This document shows, piece after piece, positions 12,201-24,625 of a stretch of DNA of 64,000 bases (positions within the stretch are counted from its first letter, which is position 1; each line of letters opens with the position of its first letter). The translations under genes were made by a program, and so were the position numbers. Source of the DNA: Taeniopygia guttata (Eukaryota > Chordata > Aves > Passeriformes > Estrildidae); contig NC_133063.1 in assembly GCF_048771995.1 (NCBI RefSeq), positions 60,981,310-61,045,309 on the forward strand. Reading direction: 5' to 3'. The notes below the pieces were generated by a model. That model saw only the letters and a list, made by a program, of their open reading frames with translations, searched no databases and was not told the origin of the DNA.

Positions 12201-14351
12201 GAAAGGTAAGGGAATGGTACAACTAAATTTGCTGGTGAACTTGCAGCAGGATGGTCTCTATCTGATTTATTAATAATGTATATTCAACTTTATTTGTGCA
12301 CCAAGAATCAAACACCTAAACTTTGGCTGGGGACTTTTTTTTTTTTTTTAATTGCAACAGAGTCGTTCATTCCTTGTAGAAACAAATTGTTTTTCTCCCT
12401 TTCATATATACAGAACTTGTGAAAAACGCACGCATCATAAGTGTTACCTAAGCAAATGTTACCTAAGCTGTATCCAATAGCTTTTTATGAATCTTTGGCC
12501 TGCTAGAAGCATAGTATCCTTAAAAGTTAGATGATAGAGAAGATAAAACTCTTAGGGATGTGTTGCAGTGAGTGGAGAGAATCTGTGGCATGTGAACTAA
12601 CTTTCTACATCTTCACAGATGTAACAGGAACGACTCTGTAATCTGTGCTGAGAGGAAATCTGTGGTGGCACCTCTGGAAAGTGGTGGCCACAGCAGTGGC
12701 CTTGGTCCAGGGCAGAACTGTTGCTGTTAGGAGCTGTGAGAGTTGTTACTTAAACTCTGGCATGACCTTTTGTGGCTCATGTAATGACAGGAGGCCATTT
12801 GATTGAAGAAGGATGGCAGGATATAGGGTATGTCGCTGGACCTTCCATTGAAGGGTGTTGAAAACTAACTAACACTATGTTGGTGTTCACTGCTGGGTTG
12901 AGTAGGTTGCTGCTGTAATGATGGAGGGTGCAAGGAAATCTCTTTACAGCTCTTCAAGCTCTGTTAGTGGACCTATTTCCAGATACTTACAAGTAGGACT
13001 AGTATTTCACATGTCTGAAAATTAAAAGTTTTTCCTTGCCATATAGCCCAGAAATGCTATTATAAAGAAGTTACATGCAGAACATTGTGGCTATTAAAGG
13101 TTAATCAAGTTGATATATAAATATTACCCTGGCATATCTTTGTATACTTAACATATTACAAAATATGTTCAGTACACAAAATAAGTTATGTATATAGAAA
13201 GAACACTTGCTGATGTGCTTGACTGGTTGTTTAATATTGATAAATGTGTTGCAACATGGTCACCATGTCAATATAAGATCATTTAAAGTCATGCTTTTAT
13301 GGTGGGGTAAGAGAACAATAAAACAGCAATTGCTTATACCCTGAATATTAGATACATTTGAGCAGATTTTATAGCTGTAAATTCATAAGCATTTCAAAAT
13401 TAGATTTTTTGATGTAAATTATTTTCAACTCAATTTTCTGTGTGCTGGAAACAAACATAGTAAAAAACCCAAACCTGTCACCAGTGGCTTTTTGTAGAGC
13501 AGTTCTTTTCCTGCTTGTCTCTTAAAAAATAAGAATACAAATGGACATACATACAAGCCTATTTTATGTTACTTTATATCTAAACTCCTTAATGTGTTGG
13601 AGGAAAATCAAAAAGATTAAGGAGTATTAGAGGTCAGTATTATTTAACACACTCAAAATTATTTTGATGCTGTGAAAAAATATTGATGACAAGCATCAAA
13701 TCAACTTAGGGATTCTTTTGATGTTGAAGCATCCTTATGGGGTTTTAGGATAAAGGCAAATTCACTGGTTTCTTACTTCAGTGTAATCCTGAGCTAGTCA
13801 TATTTGAATGTGTGTGTTACAAGAAAATTTAATAATGAATTTAAAGCAAGAGCCTTACACTGAAATTAGCAGGTGTTGAAGTAAAGTATGCTGAATGCAT
13901 ATTTCATTGTTGTGATGCAAGTCACATTTCATTTAGACGAGAAATAAGTTTCTGAGCATTGGGTACATGGGGTGAACTGTAAGGAAATTAAGATTCACTG
14001 AAACATACAGCAGTCTAACTGTACAGTCTCTATGGGAAATAAGATTCAAGATTGTTCTAGGCCACAGGAACTGTTCTACCCTTAAGGAATTATAGCTGAG
14101 ACCCAAGACTACACAACATTTCTTTTCTCAATATTTTGCTATTAATTAGAAGTTCAGGCATGGAAATAGTTTTTGGAACATGAAAGTCCTGTTGCAAGTT
14201 CACTCTTTCCTAGTCCCCAAAACTGCCATAGGCTGCTAATGCTTGTCCACATTATGATGAATTTACTAACAAAGTACATCGGGGTGTATCTCTTATGTAA
14301 CGTAAGCCTTAATAATCTTATCTTTGTGCATTTAGCATGGCTTCTTGGTAG
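9218..14351. other. AT-rich DNA without recognisable gene
   Basis: No gene or known repeat was recognised. It contains a T/G tract near 9505-9533, a GC-rich hairpin at 10868-10891 and a 15-T run at 12335-12349. Open frames on opposite strands at about 10009-10301 overlap and show no domain. Confidence 0.55.
10868..10891. repeat. GC-rich perfect hairpin
   Basis: A 9-bp arm at 10868-10876 (five G then TCCT) is exactly complementary to 10883-10891 around a 6-base loop. It is GC-rich in an AT-rich neighbourhood. No function can be assigned. Confidence 0.75.
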
Positions 14352-14514
14352 TCTTTTCCTCTTCCTCTCTTCCTTTTCCCCTTCCCCTTCCCCTTCCCCT
14401 TCCCCTTCCCCTTCCCCTTCCCCTTCCCCTTCCCCTTCCCCTTCCCCTTCCCCTTCCCCTTCCCCTTCCCCTTCCCCTTTCCCTTCCCCTTCCTCTTCCT
14501 CTTCCTCTTCCTCC
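14352..14514 (+). repeat. (TTCCCC)n polypyrimidine microsatellite
   Basis: Seventeen perfect tandem copies of TTCCCC run from 14376 to 14477. Two interrupted units follow, then three to four TTCCTC units to 14513. A less regular CTTCCT-rich lead-in starts at about 14352. The plus strand is pure pyrimidine and the minus strand is (GGGGAA)n, so the tract could form triplex (H-DNA) or G-quadruplex structures. Open frames at 14173-14529 and 14345-14575 that translate into Pro/Ser or Pro/Leu repeats are artefacts of the tract. Confidence 0.97.
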
Positions 14515-17500
14515 TATCTCTTTAAATGATTTCAGTAAGATGATAAAAATGGAGTGTATGACCAGGAAGGAATGACAATAAAAAATAGAATTTGAATTTA
14601 TATTTAAACTCAGCCTACATGTTCTGCTGCATGCCTCTGTTAGTTTTAACAGAAAAGGCCAAGATTAATGAGATATCTATTGCAATCACAGCTGTTTCAG
14701 CCAGCTTTAGAATAGAAGCTACCTGTAGCCAGATATAGCAGACTTTTGGGAGAAGGAATGTAAGTATGAAAAACAATTGGCTGACAGAATATATTCTCAG
14801 TGCAGCAGAATCATCCTCTTTTATCCATATGCTCCTACCTTTTAGAAACAAAGCTTTTCTGTTGATTCAGTGTCTAATCCTGTCTTTGTCTTTTCATTCT
14901 TAACTTTTGGGCACTGTATTTGGGAGGTCTCTGTGACATAACTGTGTAATGATTAAAATCACTTGGCAATACATTTGATGTCAAGAGTTAACACAGATAG
15001 AAGTGCCTTTATCAATATGAGGTCAGTTATTTTGATAAATATATGTAGCAGTTTTGCTTAAGTATTCTGTTTCACAATGAATGTTCTTAGTCTTTTGAAA
15101 TTAAATGAATTGTTTGCAGTTCTTTTCAGATTTTCTTTATTTCTCTATAAGCATGTTTAAAAATCAGAACTCCAGTCTGACTAGTTTCTTACCCTTCAGC
15201 CTCCCTACATCTAGAAATTGGACATGCATACATCTAGGTATGAATCTCTATACTGTGTACAGTGCTGTGTCTTTTAAGAGGAAAGTACATAAACTTGTTC
15301 ATTTTCAGACTTCAGTCTGTGTGGTAACCTGTAAGAAGGTGGCAAGAGTGTCTTAAAAAAAAAAAAAATCAACATTAAATAAAATGTCTTTATTTCTTCA
15401 AGTTTACTCTGATACAAGTGTCTTCTTCTATGACCACTAGAATTTCTGTCTCTTTATTGCCAAGCAGTTTTTAATGAATTTTCAATTTTATAATTTGCTA
15501 TAACTATGAAGACAGGAAATAAAAATTTGGAAATACTCATGAGGAAAAATGAATAATTTTCCCACTCTACCTTCCTTCAAATTTAAGGACACTAATTTAT
15601 TCTTACCCAACACTTAGCAAAAAGCGGCTCCTATTTAATCTTTGTAATCCTGGCTTTGAAGCTGCTGCTGCTTTGTCATTTTCTTTACAAGTAGCAATCA
15701 CAGAAGTGGTTTTGATTAAATGATTACCCATAGGCCTGCTCTTGAATGAAATGACAGATGTACTCTGCTAAGATATAAGTAAATGCTGTGAACTTAGTAA
15801 CTTTCTACAGAGTGAGCAAATTCACAATATCATTATGTATTATTATTGGGAATTACTTGCAACACAAAGCATAACATGTTACTTAATTTGACTAGCTTTC
15901 TTTGTATATGGGAGCAGGGGAAAACCCTAGCCTGACAGAGGTCAACCTTCCACCGCACTTCTTGGAAGTGTGTGTGCATAAATGTAAAGTGAGTGGCTGT
16001 GTCAGCAAGTGCTACCTCAGTAAGGGATTGAAGAGTCTGAACATATTTCTGCCTTTTGCTGTTATACTTTAAAGTCTTCATTTCCTCCTTGACAGGTTTT
16101 CTAGAACTATGGAATCATGTTAAATCTTCTTCTACTATGAGGCTGACAGTTTTCTGAAAGGAAATTCTACAAAATATCAGCATGAGAATACTTAACATTG
16201 TGTTTGCTCTTAGGTTTTCTCAATTTATTTGCAAGCACTTTTGTGTGCTGAAGTATTATTTTCAGTGGCACCCATTGAAAATAATAGTAGCATAAGATGA
16301 AACATTTGCAGCTTCAGGAAAATTATTGGAAAGTTATGAGTCCCACTGAGTTTGTCCTATGTAATTGTTCTGCAACTTTGAAGTCATTCTCTATTATTTT
16401 GACTTTCCAAAGCAACTTTTTTTTTCTTCTTTCATGTTAAGAAACAAACCTGTATTTAAGTATGATTGTTGTTGTTTACAGTCGGCAGCAAGGAGCAAAG
16501 GTAAATAGTATTAGAGTATCTAATAGCCAGTGGTACTGACATAACTAACTTTTCCTGGTATTGTGCTGGATAGGACCTTTTCAGTTTCATTAGAATGTGC
16601 AATTATCAAGAGCCCAGAGCTTGCATCTGGAACTATGCAGTTATTATTTAGCTACTGAGAAAAACAAAAACCAGTGCCTCAAATAGCATTTTTTATCAGT
16701 TGCATGGAAAATATATTTCCTTGTCCAGTAATGCCACATAAGAGTATAAATGTACAAAATGCACTCTCCCTCATGGCCTTTGCTACTGTGCTTTTACTTC
16801 TTTGCTCCTCACTGTTGTGTAGAAATCTGTCAGTCTTTAATAAGAATGTGACATCTGGAAGTGGGTCAAAGCAAAAGAACTGGAAGAAACTGAAAGAAAG
16901 GCGTTGGTAAAAGGAAAGGCCAAAGGGGGAGAAGGTAGCAGGCAGCTAAGAGACCATTTCCTTCACTGAAAAAAACCCAGACAAAACAAAATCAGAAACA
17001 AACTAGAAAGGAAAAGATATTAGAGGAAAACAGAGGACACTAAAATCCACCTGGTATTTCATCATGGTCAATATTAATATCAATAGGGTCATGTTTACAT
17101 TATGGTAATACTTACAGGTTTCAGTTGTGCTGTGCACTTTCTGTAGAGATGCTACCTATTTGTTTCTGCAGACCAATCTCCCACTTGCTCTTGTTGACCA
17201 GACCTCTGAGTTGTCCTTTACTCTTTCCATCCTTTTCTCATGAAACAGAGAGAATTCCTAATTTCACCCATGATTTGCTTCAGCAAAGCTGTACTGTCTT
17301 TGAAAATGTGTCAGTTTTGGGAAGAGAAGTACCTATGATGAAAGGAAGAAAATAAAGGTATGAGGTCAAAGAAAAAGAAAAAGCATGAGGAGACAATGAA
17401 AAAAGGAGATGCAGACTGAAAGGTCAGGAGGTCCCATAAACTTCACTACTGGACCTTCTGCCATAACTGTGAAGTCACTCCTCCTTACTATATCAGTATG

Positions 17501-17884
17501 GTCTAGATTAGTTTAAATACTTAAAGTAATTGCATTTTTAAAATCTGGATTATTCAGACAGAGAGTGCCTAAAGAGAAACTTCTATATGTGATGATCTAA
17601 CAGATCTCAGGAAAGAGCACCCTTCCCATGTGGTTATAAGCAGTGATCTTTAACCAGGTTTAGCTGCAATGAAAACAACATTTTTAACATAGCTTAGCTT
17701 TTAACACATTAATATTTTACTGGAAATTTGCATGCCTTATGTAAAGTCCCACATATTTTTGAAAATACTGACTTTTGAAAGCAAATACTTTAGGTCAATG
17801 TGGTACATATAGCATAGTATAAAGACATAGTGGTGTCTTTAAGTAACACTGGGACATATTTCAGCTTGCTTGGTGGTTAAGTCT
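14515..17884. other. AT-rich DNA without recognisable gene
   Basis: No gene or known repeat was recognised. An A run lies at 15355-15368 and a perfect hairpin at 16254-16286. Open frames of 76-83 codons at 15105, 15833, 16674 and 17125 have no recognisable domain. Confidence 0.55.
16254..16286. repeat. Perfect 11-bp inverted repeat
   Basis: The arm at 16254-16264 (AT-rich) is exactly complementary to 16276-16286, with an 11-base loop. It could extrude as a hairpin. No function is assigned. Confidence 0.7.
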
Positions 17885-18420
17885 TGTTGATAGCTAAGAT
17901 TGAGGGATTCTTTAAAATGGTGATTAAGATGGTGATTAGAGCTTAGTAGTAGCTATAAGATTTGTTAGTAGAAAAAGTATACAAGAAGTAGAAAGAAAGG
18001 ACAAATAGAACAATAATCTGTATATAAACGCTTGGGTAGAATAAATTCCTAAGTTGCAGAAAAGTATATCTGGTGAAATATTAGGAAGGTCTAAGCTTAA
18101 TAATGGAGCTTTGTGCATTATATCTTGAGGCTTATAAGCAAGTATTGTATTCAAAATAAGTAAGCATTGTTTTAACTAAAGGTACGTGTGCTTATAGTGA
18201 TTGGCTAGAACTACTGTCAATATGTTTTTGCTTTGTGTGACTGGTCAAAAAGTTTATAAAGTAAGTTGTAACATTAAGTTCTTAGTCTGTTGCCTAAATG
18301 TGAGCTGCTAGCATCTTCCCATTGTCATAACTATGTAATGAAACTGATGCTAAAAAATAAACAGCTTGAGAAGCATGCTACAGCAGTCCTGTCCCATTCG
18401 TGACTTGTATATAGCCCCCA
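17885..18420 (+). mobile_element. Candidate ERV long terminal repeat
   Basis: The right half has LTR architecture. A TATAAA-like box lies at about 18255-18260, a polyadenylation signal AATAAA at about 18356-18361, and a terminal CA at 18419-18420. A TGGTGCC motif follows 12 bases later at the place of a primer-binding site. The left boundary is uncertain; a 'TGTTGATAGC' near 17885 is my best guess for the start. The short, AT-rich upstream part would be U3. I could not find a second LTR copy in the window, so this would be a 5' LTR with little internal DNA left. Confidence 0.55.
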
Positions 18421-18432
18421 GCCAGCGATAAA

Positions 18433-18450
18433 TGGTGCCTTGTGTGAGGA
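18433..18450 (+). other. Possible retroviral primer-binding site
   Basis: TGGTGCC at 18433-18439 is the first seven bases expected opposite the 3' end of tRNA-His or tRNA-Phe. The following bases diverge from both, so the tRNA cannot be named. The position, 12 bases downstream of the putative LTR end, is farther than the usual 0-3 bases. This weakens the call or moves the LTR end to the right. Confidence 0.4.
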
Positions 18451-19744
18451 AGGATCATTCAGACAGAGATGTGTTTCACAAAATCACAAAGTTGCTTCTG
18501 TTTTTTTTTTTTTCCTAACAGGAATGCTAATCAGTTAAATGCCTCTTGCAATCTTTCCTTGCTGCAGAAACAAATTAGAGCGAGCTGCTCCTCAAAAAGT
18601 TTATTATGTTAATGTTAACATGATTAAGTAAGAATACTATTTTACATGAGTGAGAAAGAAACAAGGAACAGAAGAATCTTTTTCATTGTTTCATGTACAT
18701 AACAGATGAATCTGTGTGATTCAGGCCTCATGTATAAGTTTATCAACAGGTGTGTATGTCTTAACTGTCAGAACTGCCTGTTTGACTTAGTAGGTTGGTC
18801 TCAGTGTGAGGGGAAAAAGGGAAAAAAAAAGAGACAATATGCAATAGCGTGTACAATATGTCTGACTTAAAAAATACGCTGTCAAGGGAGTGTGTCCATT
18901 GCAGAACTTTTGAAACCTCATTTTAATTATAGGGAATTGCAAATTTTACTTTTTTTGCTAATCTGTTACTGTTCATCTGCGCTAGTAACTGAGGACTTTT
19001 GTAACCTCTATAACCTGTTTAATACCTTAGAATTTTGATTACTGACTGGCAGCTTCATAACATGATTGTTTTGCATATGTGTGATGGACACAAACGTGCT
19101 TATACATGACAAGTAACATTTCTTCAATATTATATGACATGTCATTGTACTGCAAATATTTGCACAATGTATAGATTCCGTATTCTACTATTTCTCAAGT
19201 TCTTGGAATTTATTTGAAAAGCCAATGAATTTGCTTTATGAAAATAAAAGTAAGCATGTTGAGCTCTGGCAAGTCAACGTGGTGAGCGAAGACAGGTACC
19301 ATGATGAAGTTTATTTTCCTTTTAAACATAAAAACAGTGGTTTATACCACTAGAAAGGTGCCTCTCTGTTTCTGGACTAATCTCTCTATCCCACTGTTGC
19401 TTCTCCTTATCCAATAAGCCAAGTCATAAGACTGGCAAATGCTTTTTCTGATGCAAGTATTTAAGAGTACACACATAACCACAGCATCTTGTAAATGACA
19501 GACATCATTATTTGAGCATGGAAATAACTCAAATAATTCAAGAACAACACTGAAATGCCAAAAATACCAAAGCAGATTCTTCCTGGTCTCCCATGTGGTT
19601 TGTAGCATTCTTATAATGTATTCAGATTCAGCAACCGCAACTTCAGCTCCAGCCTGTTTAACCTTGGCACTGGTACTCATTCATTCTAGTGATTTCTGGG
19701 AAATTAAGGTCGTTGTTCCTACTGTTTGTGGATTTTGTGTGTTT

Positions 19745-19922
19745 TATTGGTTGGGTTTTTTTTTTCCTTGTGTTTTGTTTGTTTGTTTGTTTTTTGTTGT
19801 TTTTGTTTTTGTTTGGTTCACATTGGGTTTTTTGTTTGCTAAGGGTTTTTTTTTTTTGTTTGGTTTGGTTTGGTCTTGTTCTTAGGGTTTTTTTTGTTTG
19901 TTTGATTTGGTTTTTTGTGGTT
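19745..19922 (+). repeat. G/T-rich low-complexity tract, (TTTG)n-like
   Basis: About 180 bases are almost entirely T and G on the plus strand, with TTTG, TTTGG and GGGTTTTTT units and very few A or C. The overlapping open frames at 19595-19885 and 19689-19952 translate into Phe/Val/Cys/Leu-rich strings and are artefacts of this composition. Confidence 0.9.
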
Positions 19923-20183
19923 GTGACTGAGAATACTCAAAAAAATAAATAAAATTTACTTCTTTGTCTTTGTTATTTTCCCAATAAGTACTAGAAAATG
20001 GAAAAGTTATATATAAAAAAAAATTAAACATATCTTTTGATTATATGCTAAAATAAAATATTCTTGTAGGGATTATGAAAGTTGTTGTTGTAAATACTTC
20101 GTAAAACACAGAAGTAAAAGCAGGTCAGTGTTTCTAGAATTGCAGGTTATGCAAACTGCATATTATTCTTTATGGAAACTCTG

Positions 20184-20205
20184 TACATCTGTAAATACAG
20201 ATGTA
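20184..20205. repeat. Perfect 10-bp inverted repeat
   Basis: Arms at 20184-20193 and 20196-20205 are exact reverse complements around a 2-base loop. The sequence is AT-rich and no role is known. Confidence 0.7.
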
Positions 20206-23200
20206 AAAATATGTCTGTATTTTTCCTTATATTACTTGATCCAATATAGAAGTACAGAAAAATCTGTTGAATCTATTCTTTTTTGAATAATCTATGCCAA
20301 ATTTTGATTTTTCAGGCACATTTGTGGAAAGAAAGGAAACAGTCCCCAGTGACAGCAGGGACCTAGGAAGACTTGTTAGGGGAACAAGCCACTTCAGTTT
20401 TTATGTTTGTCTGGACCTGGAGAGCTAAGGGTACTGAGTGATTCTACCTCTGCATCTAATAGTTCACCAGTAGTGAAGTCTAGTAGTAAAATCATAACAA
20501 TAAGCAATGACTATCCATACATTGCTGCCCAGAATCTTTGTCTTACATCTCATTGCAGTTTCTGAAAAGAGGTTCTGTATTAGGTGAGCCTACGCAATAT
20601 CAAATTGTGATCTGCAAATGACGGAAATTGTCCTGTAAGAAAGAGATGCAGTTTTGGACAAAAAACCCCGCTCCCATTTATTCATGGTTTTCTTTGGGAG
20701 GGTATTTCCAAACATGAGGCAAGAAATAGGCTACCTTTGGGCTGTTCAGTTTTGTCTGACTGATTTAAAGGCAGTCATAGAATTACTTTGTTATAATTTC
20801 CCCTGTAGACAAGCAGGTTCTTTATGCCACTGTTTCAGTCCAAGGAGCCAAATAATACCTTTTTTATTGCAGTATTTTTAGACATTGGATACATCTGGAA
20901 AAATATTCAAGCAGATAATTAGATTGCATTAGCAATGTGTCTGTTGTGGTTTCCCTGATCCCAAAGAAGGCAGCCCTTTATGAAGCACTTGGCCACAGAC
21001 TCTACAAAATCTGCTGTGTAAATTGGCCCACACTAAAGCATGTGGAAAACATTTTTTGGCTGAAACTTGAAACCATTCATGTGGCTTTGAGACAGGGAAG
21101 CTCAGCCTGCCAACATCAATAGAACTTTGTACTACAAACCAAAATGGTCATTTAGACATGCGTACTTTCATGCTTGCAAATGCACTGAGGTCAAATATTT
21201 TTTAATCTTGGGAATTTTTCCTCTTTATACAACCTCGTATTTCACACAGGAAATGAGGCTGAGTACAACAAACACAAATCATTGAGACTGACAGGGCATA
21301 TTGGGTTCAAAACCCAAGCTTTGACTCTAATTGCTCTCCAAAGGCCTTTGGCTCAAGGTAACTGTTGATTTAGTTCAGCTGTTTCAAATCAGCACTGTAA
21401 GGTCCTGCTAAGACAAACTGGTTAGGCCACATTACATTTGTACCATTGGATCCCTCGGGTGCAAGTACAACACAGTTAGCATTTTAAAAGATTGCATTTG
21501 TCTGTACACTGCAGGCGGCAATTATGAGCAGGAAAATCTTTTGTGAAAGATGGTGTAACCTTCCTTTTGGTGAAAGAGTGATAATAGCTTCTTGTGGAGG
21601 TAAAAATAATGTTTCTAGTCAAGGTTCAGAGTGGGACCCCACCTGGTTTCTCATGAAAGTCAGTCTCGACAGAAATTTGTTGCCGTTACTTTTGTTTTGC
21701 TTTGATAGTGCTTGTTTAGCTAAATAACACATCTCTCTAAAATGTCTAATTTCAATTACTCTCCTGCTGCAGAAATATTGCACCACCTTCTGAGGGAGGT
21801 GGGGTTACTAAAGAAAAGCTACTTTCTCCCTTTATGAATTAAGAAATTGACACTCACTCATTTCCATGTTTTAGGCTTCTCTGTTATTGACTGCATCTGA
21901 CATAAACTGGGTCTGACATTTCAGCAAGGGAAATCCTGGAGGATTACCCAACAGGATATAAATCTGCCTGGTGTGTTATATTCTCTTACTGTTCTTAGCA
22001 ATGTAAGTGCTGAAGTTTGATTTATTCCAGTATATCCATTTGCCTGTCTACAGTCAGAATTTGCATAGTAAAGATGTAATCCCTGAGAAGGAAAGCATGG
22101 TGAACTTTTGCCAGGTTTAATTCACAAAGCACTATTTTACAAGTTAACTCTTCCTGGTCCAGAGATTGTTACTGAGTGTCACATTGTGGCTTAATTATCA
22201 CAGCTTAAATCAGCTGGCCAGATCAGTGTCTTAAGCACAGTAGTAGGCTGCAGAAGCAGGAGGGCTCTGAGTCACCTGACACACTAGTTAATAGTCAGCC
22301 CCCACTGACTGAAATGTGCTGAAACCCATTGATCAGGGGTTGTGGTTCATAAGGCATGTTGTCTACAGCACATTCTCTGTGTATTCCAGATGAATTGGGA
22401 AGGGCTGGCATAGGGTTGGCTTTACTGCCTTACTGCCAGCTGGGCAACGCAGGTGATCTGGGGACAAGTCTGATTAATTTTGAGGATACTAAGTATTGCA
22501 TTGCATGTGTGTAAGGGGCAGGATTCCTGTTTACTAATATTAGGGTGTATTTTTTTTATTTCTTGCAAATTTTGCCTTTAATTAAAACATTCCTGAAGCT
22601 ACTTTTTTCCTTATTTTTCAATCACAACACATATGTATCGTCAAATCTAGTGTTTCTTGGCAAGAACCCTGATTAATACAATCTTCATTGTCTTTAGTTA
22701 CCAAGAGTTGAGAGGGTGCTTTTAGATCCTCTACTGCCTTTTCTAAGAAAGAAGTTCAGTTCACTGGTGTTTCACAACCTTAATTGCCTGTGTTGTGCCA
22801 AAGAGACATAAGCAGTCCTCCAGGATGACGTACCTTTTCTGAATCATGGGTTACATGGAACCTGGTCATTCTCAGCTGGGCATGAGCTCGTTTTTTCTGT
22901 GCTCCAAACCAGCTAGAAACCTTGTTAGTACAGACTCAGTCTGCACATAGGAAGTGCTCTGGCAGAGCTGGTATTCTAGTTTGGACGTTGGCCTATAAAT
23001 TGCTGCATAAATGTGTCCCTAATGGATACGTATAGGCTGGGTAAGAAACTTATACTGTGAGTTGTTTGTTGCCTTGGTCCATTGAATAAAAAGAAAGTTT
23101 TTTCTTTGTTCCATGAAGCATGCTTCTGCTCTTTTTACATTAAATTTAATTCTATGAAATTACTTTTATTCCCACCTTGCTTTCATGAAGCTGACAATTC

Positions 23201-23282
23201 CATGTGCCAGATAAAGAACCAAAGCTGTTCGTTCACCTATTCCTATTTTAACTACTTTTTTAAATAGAGAAAAGGACTAGAC

Positions 23283-23728
23283 TGTGGAAAGCTGTAGCCT
23301 ATAGCATGGTCTGATGTTGGAGAAGTTTGTGGAGAACTATGTCCTGTGAGGGGGACCCACACTGAACCACGGGAAGGACTTCTCTCCCTGAACAGTGGCA
23401 GGAGCAATGTGTGATGAATTTATCATAACCCTCATTTCCTATCTCCCTGAGCTGCTGCAGGGAGAGAAGTAGAGCTTGAGAAGGAAGGAAGTATGAGAGG
23501 AAGGTGTTATTAAGAGTTATTGTATTTCTCGTTATCCTGCTCTGATTTTTCTAGTAATAAATTCAATTAATATCCCAAATGTGAGTGTGTTTTGCCCTTG
23601 ATGGTATTTGGTAAGTTATCTCTCCTGGTCCTTGTCTCAAACCATGAAGTCTTTGTTTTATTTTCTGTCCCCTGTCCAGTTTTAAAAGGGAGGGATGGAA
23701 TGGCTTTTCCTAGGGTCAGCTCACCACA
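23283..23728 (+). mobile_element. ERV LTR, 3' portion, sense
   Basis: This matches a very common neoavian ERV LTR family that I recognise from its layout. In order it has 'ttggagaagtttgtggagaa', 'gagggggacccacactga', 'gtgatgaatttatcataacc', 'gctgctgcagggagagaagt', 'ctgctctgattttt', the poly(A)-signal region 'taataaattcaattaat', then 'gttttgcccttgatggta', 'gtaagttatctctcctggtc', 'ttattttctgtcccctgtc' and the end 'tcaccaca' at 23721-23728. The start is approximate because the 5' part of the LTR is missing or too diverged. I do not assign it to class K or L with certainty. Confidence 0.82.
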
Positions 23729-24099
23729 ACTGCTGAATAGAGATCCGTGTGACAGAGTAACTAGAAAAGACTAAAACCCTTCATAGCTACTCATGCATGT
23801 ACATCTCTAATACTCATTACTCAGGCTTCCAAAGCATTCTCTAAACGTTAAAGAAAATGTATCCCTTTTTCCCTGTGAGGTATTTGGGAGTGGATGTTAA
23901 TATGAACTCATTAGTTTGCAGCCAGATAATAGCTACTTGAAATTTTATTGTCTTTTCCTATTCCTGAAAGAATGGATGTTGTCATATCTGCTGGCAAAAG
24001 TAAACTTTTAATAGTAGTAACCAGGAGTACTTTTAGCACAGATTAGGAAACAAACCCCATGTTGGAGATTGGAATATTACAGTTTGTGACTTAAACATC
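23729..24099. other. Short spacer without recognisable feature
   Basis: Sequence between two ERV-derived blocks. I see no gene or motif. Confidence 0.5.
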
Positions 24100-24625
24100 C
24101 TCATGAAGGATCTTTGCCTAATGTACTACAGTAACTACAGGGCCTCGACTCTGCGGAAGGCACGGCAGCACAGTGCAACAGACCTGTGGTGCTGCAAGGG
24201 ACAGTGTCAAATTGGGAGGCACCTGGCTCCCACCTGCCCAAAGGTATCTTCATCCACAAGATTTGATACGTTTTGGTGTGCTGGTGTTGTGCAGTGGAGG
24301 CGCGGCGATGAGGGACCCTCACCACCAAGACCAGATGGAGGGCAGCAACAAGACATTTTTATTGTCTTGTCCCTGTCATTCTCTCCCTGCCCTCCCACCT
24401 CCTATACGCACTTCTTTTTCTATTTTCTTCAGCTTTTTCATGCTTTCCCTTTGCCTCTTTACTATTAAATAAAATATATCAATTTTTTGGCACCAAGATC
24501 TAACCTTGTCTGGTTTTAATCATGTCTTTTGGGTATAGTTTGAACCATTCTGGGTTTGATCCACTTTATACACAGAGAATTAGTTTCCTCTGCTCTTCTG
24601 TGTTTAAACTATATCATAACACCCC
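24100..24625 (+). mobile_element. LTR-like ERV-derived block
   Basis: The block starts with a CpG-containing region (24140-24340, including a 'gtgcagtggaggcgcggcga' segment) that differs in composition from its surroundings. A pyrimidine-rich stretch and a poly(A) signal AATAAA at about 24467-24472 follow. Next come 'ttttttggcaccaagatct' at about 24483-24501 and a U5-like or leader-like tail to about 24620. This order resembles avian ERV LTRs I remember. Boundaries and family are uncertain, and the GGCACC could belong to a primer-binding site. The open frames at 24103-24472 in two plus frames and at 24101-24398 on the minus strand are not supported as genes. Confidence 0.6.

Larger units (their letters stand above)
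18451..23282. other. AT-rich DNA without recognisable gene
   Basis: It contains the G/T-rich tract at 19745-19922 and the hairpin at 20184-20205. A small palindrome at 21301-21317 has 7-bp arms around a 3-base loop. Whether any ERV internal sequence continues past 18450 cannot be told by eye. Open frames at 20654, 20937 and 21524 show no recognisable domain. Confidence 0.5.

Noticed and set aside
14352..14514. CRISPR-like array of short repeats
   Set aside because: Units are 6 bases with no spacers, and the DNA is vertebrate. It is a microsatellite.
14173..14575. Pro/Ser- and Pro/Leu-repeat proteins
   Set aside because: Produced entirely by translating the (TTCCCC)n microsatellite.
19595..19952. 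Hydrophobic Phe/Val/Cys-rich membrane-like proteins
   Set aside because: Read-through of a G/T-rich low-complexity tract.
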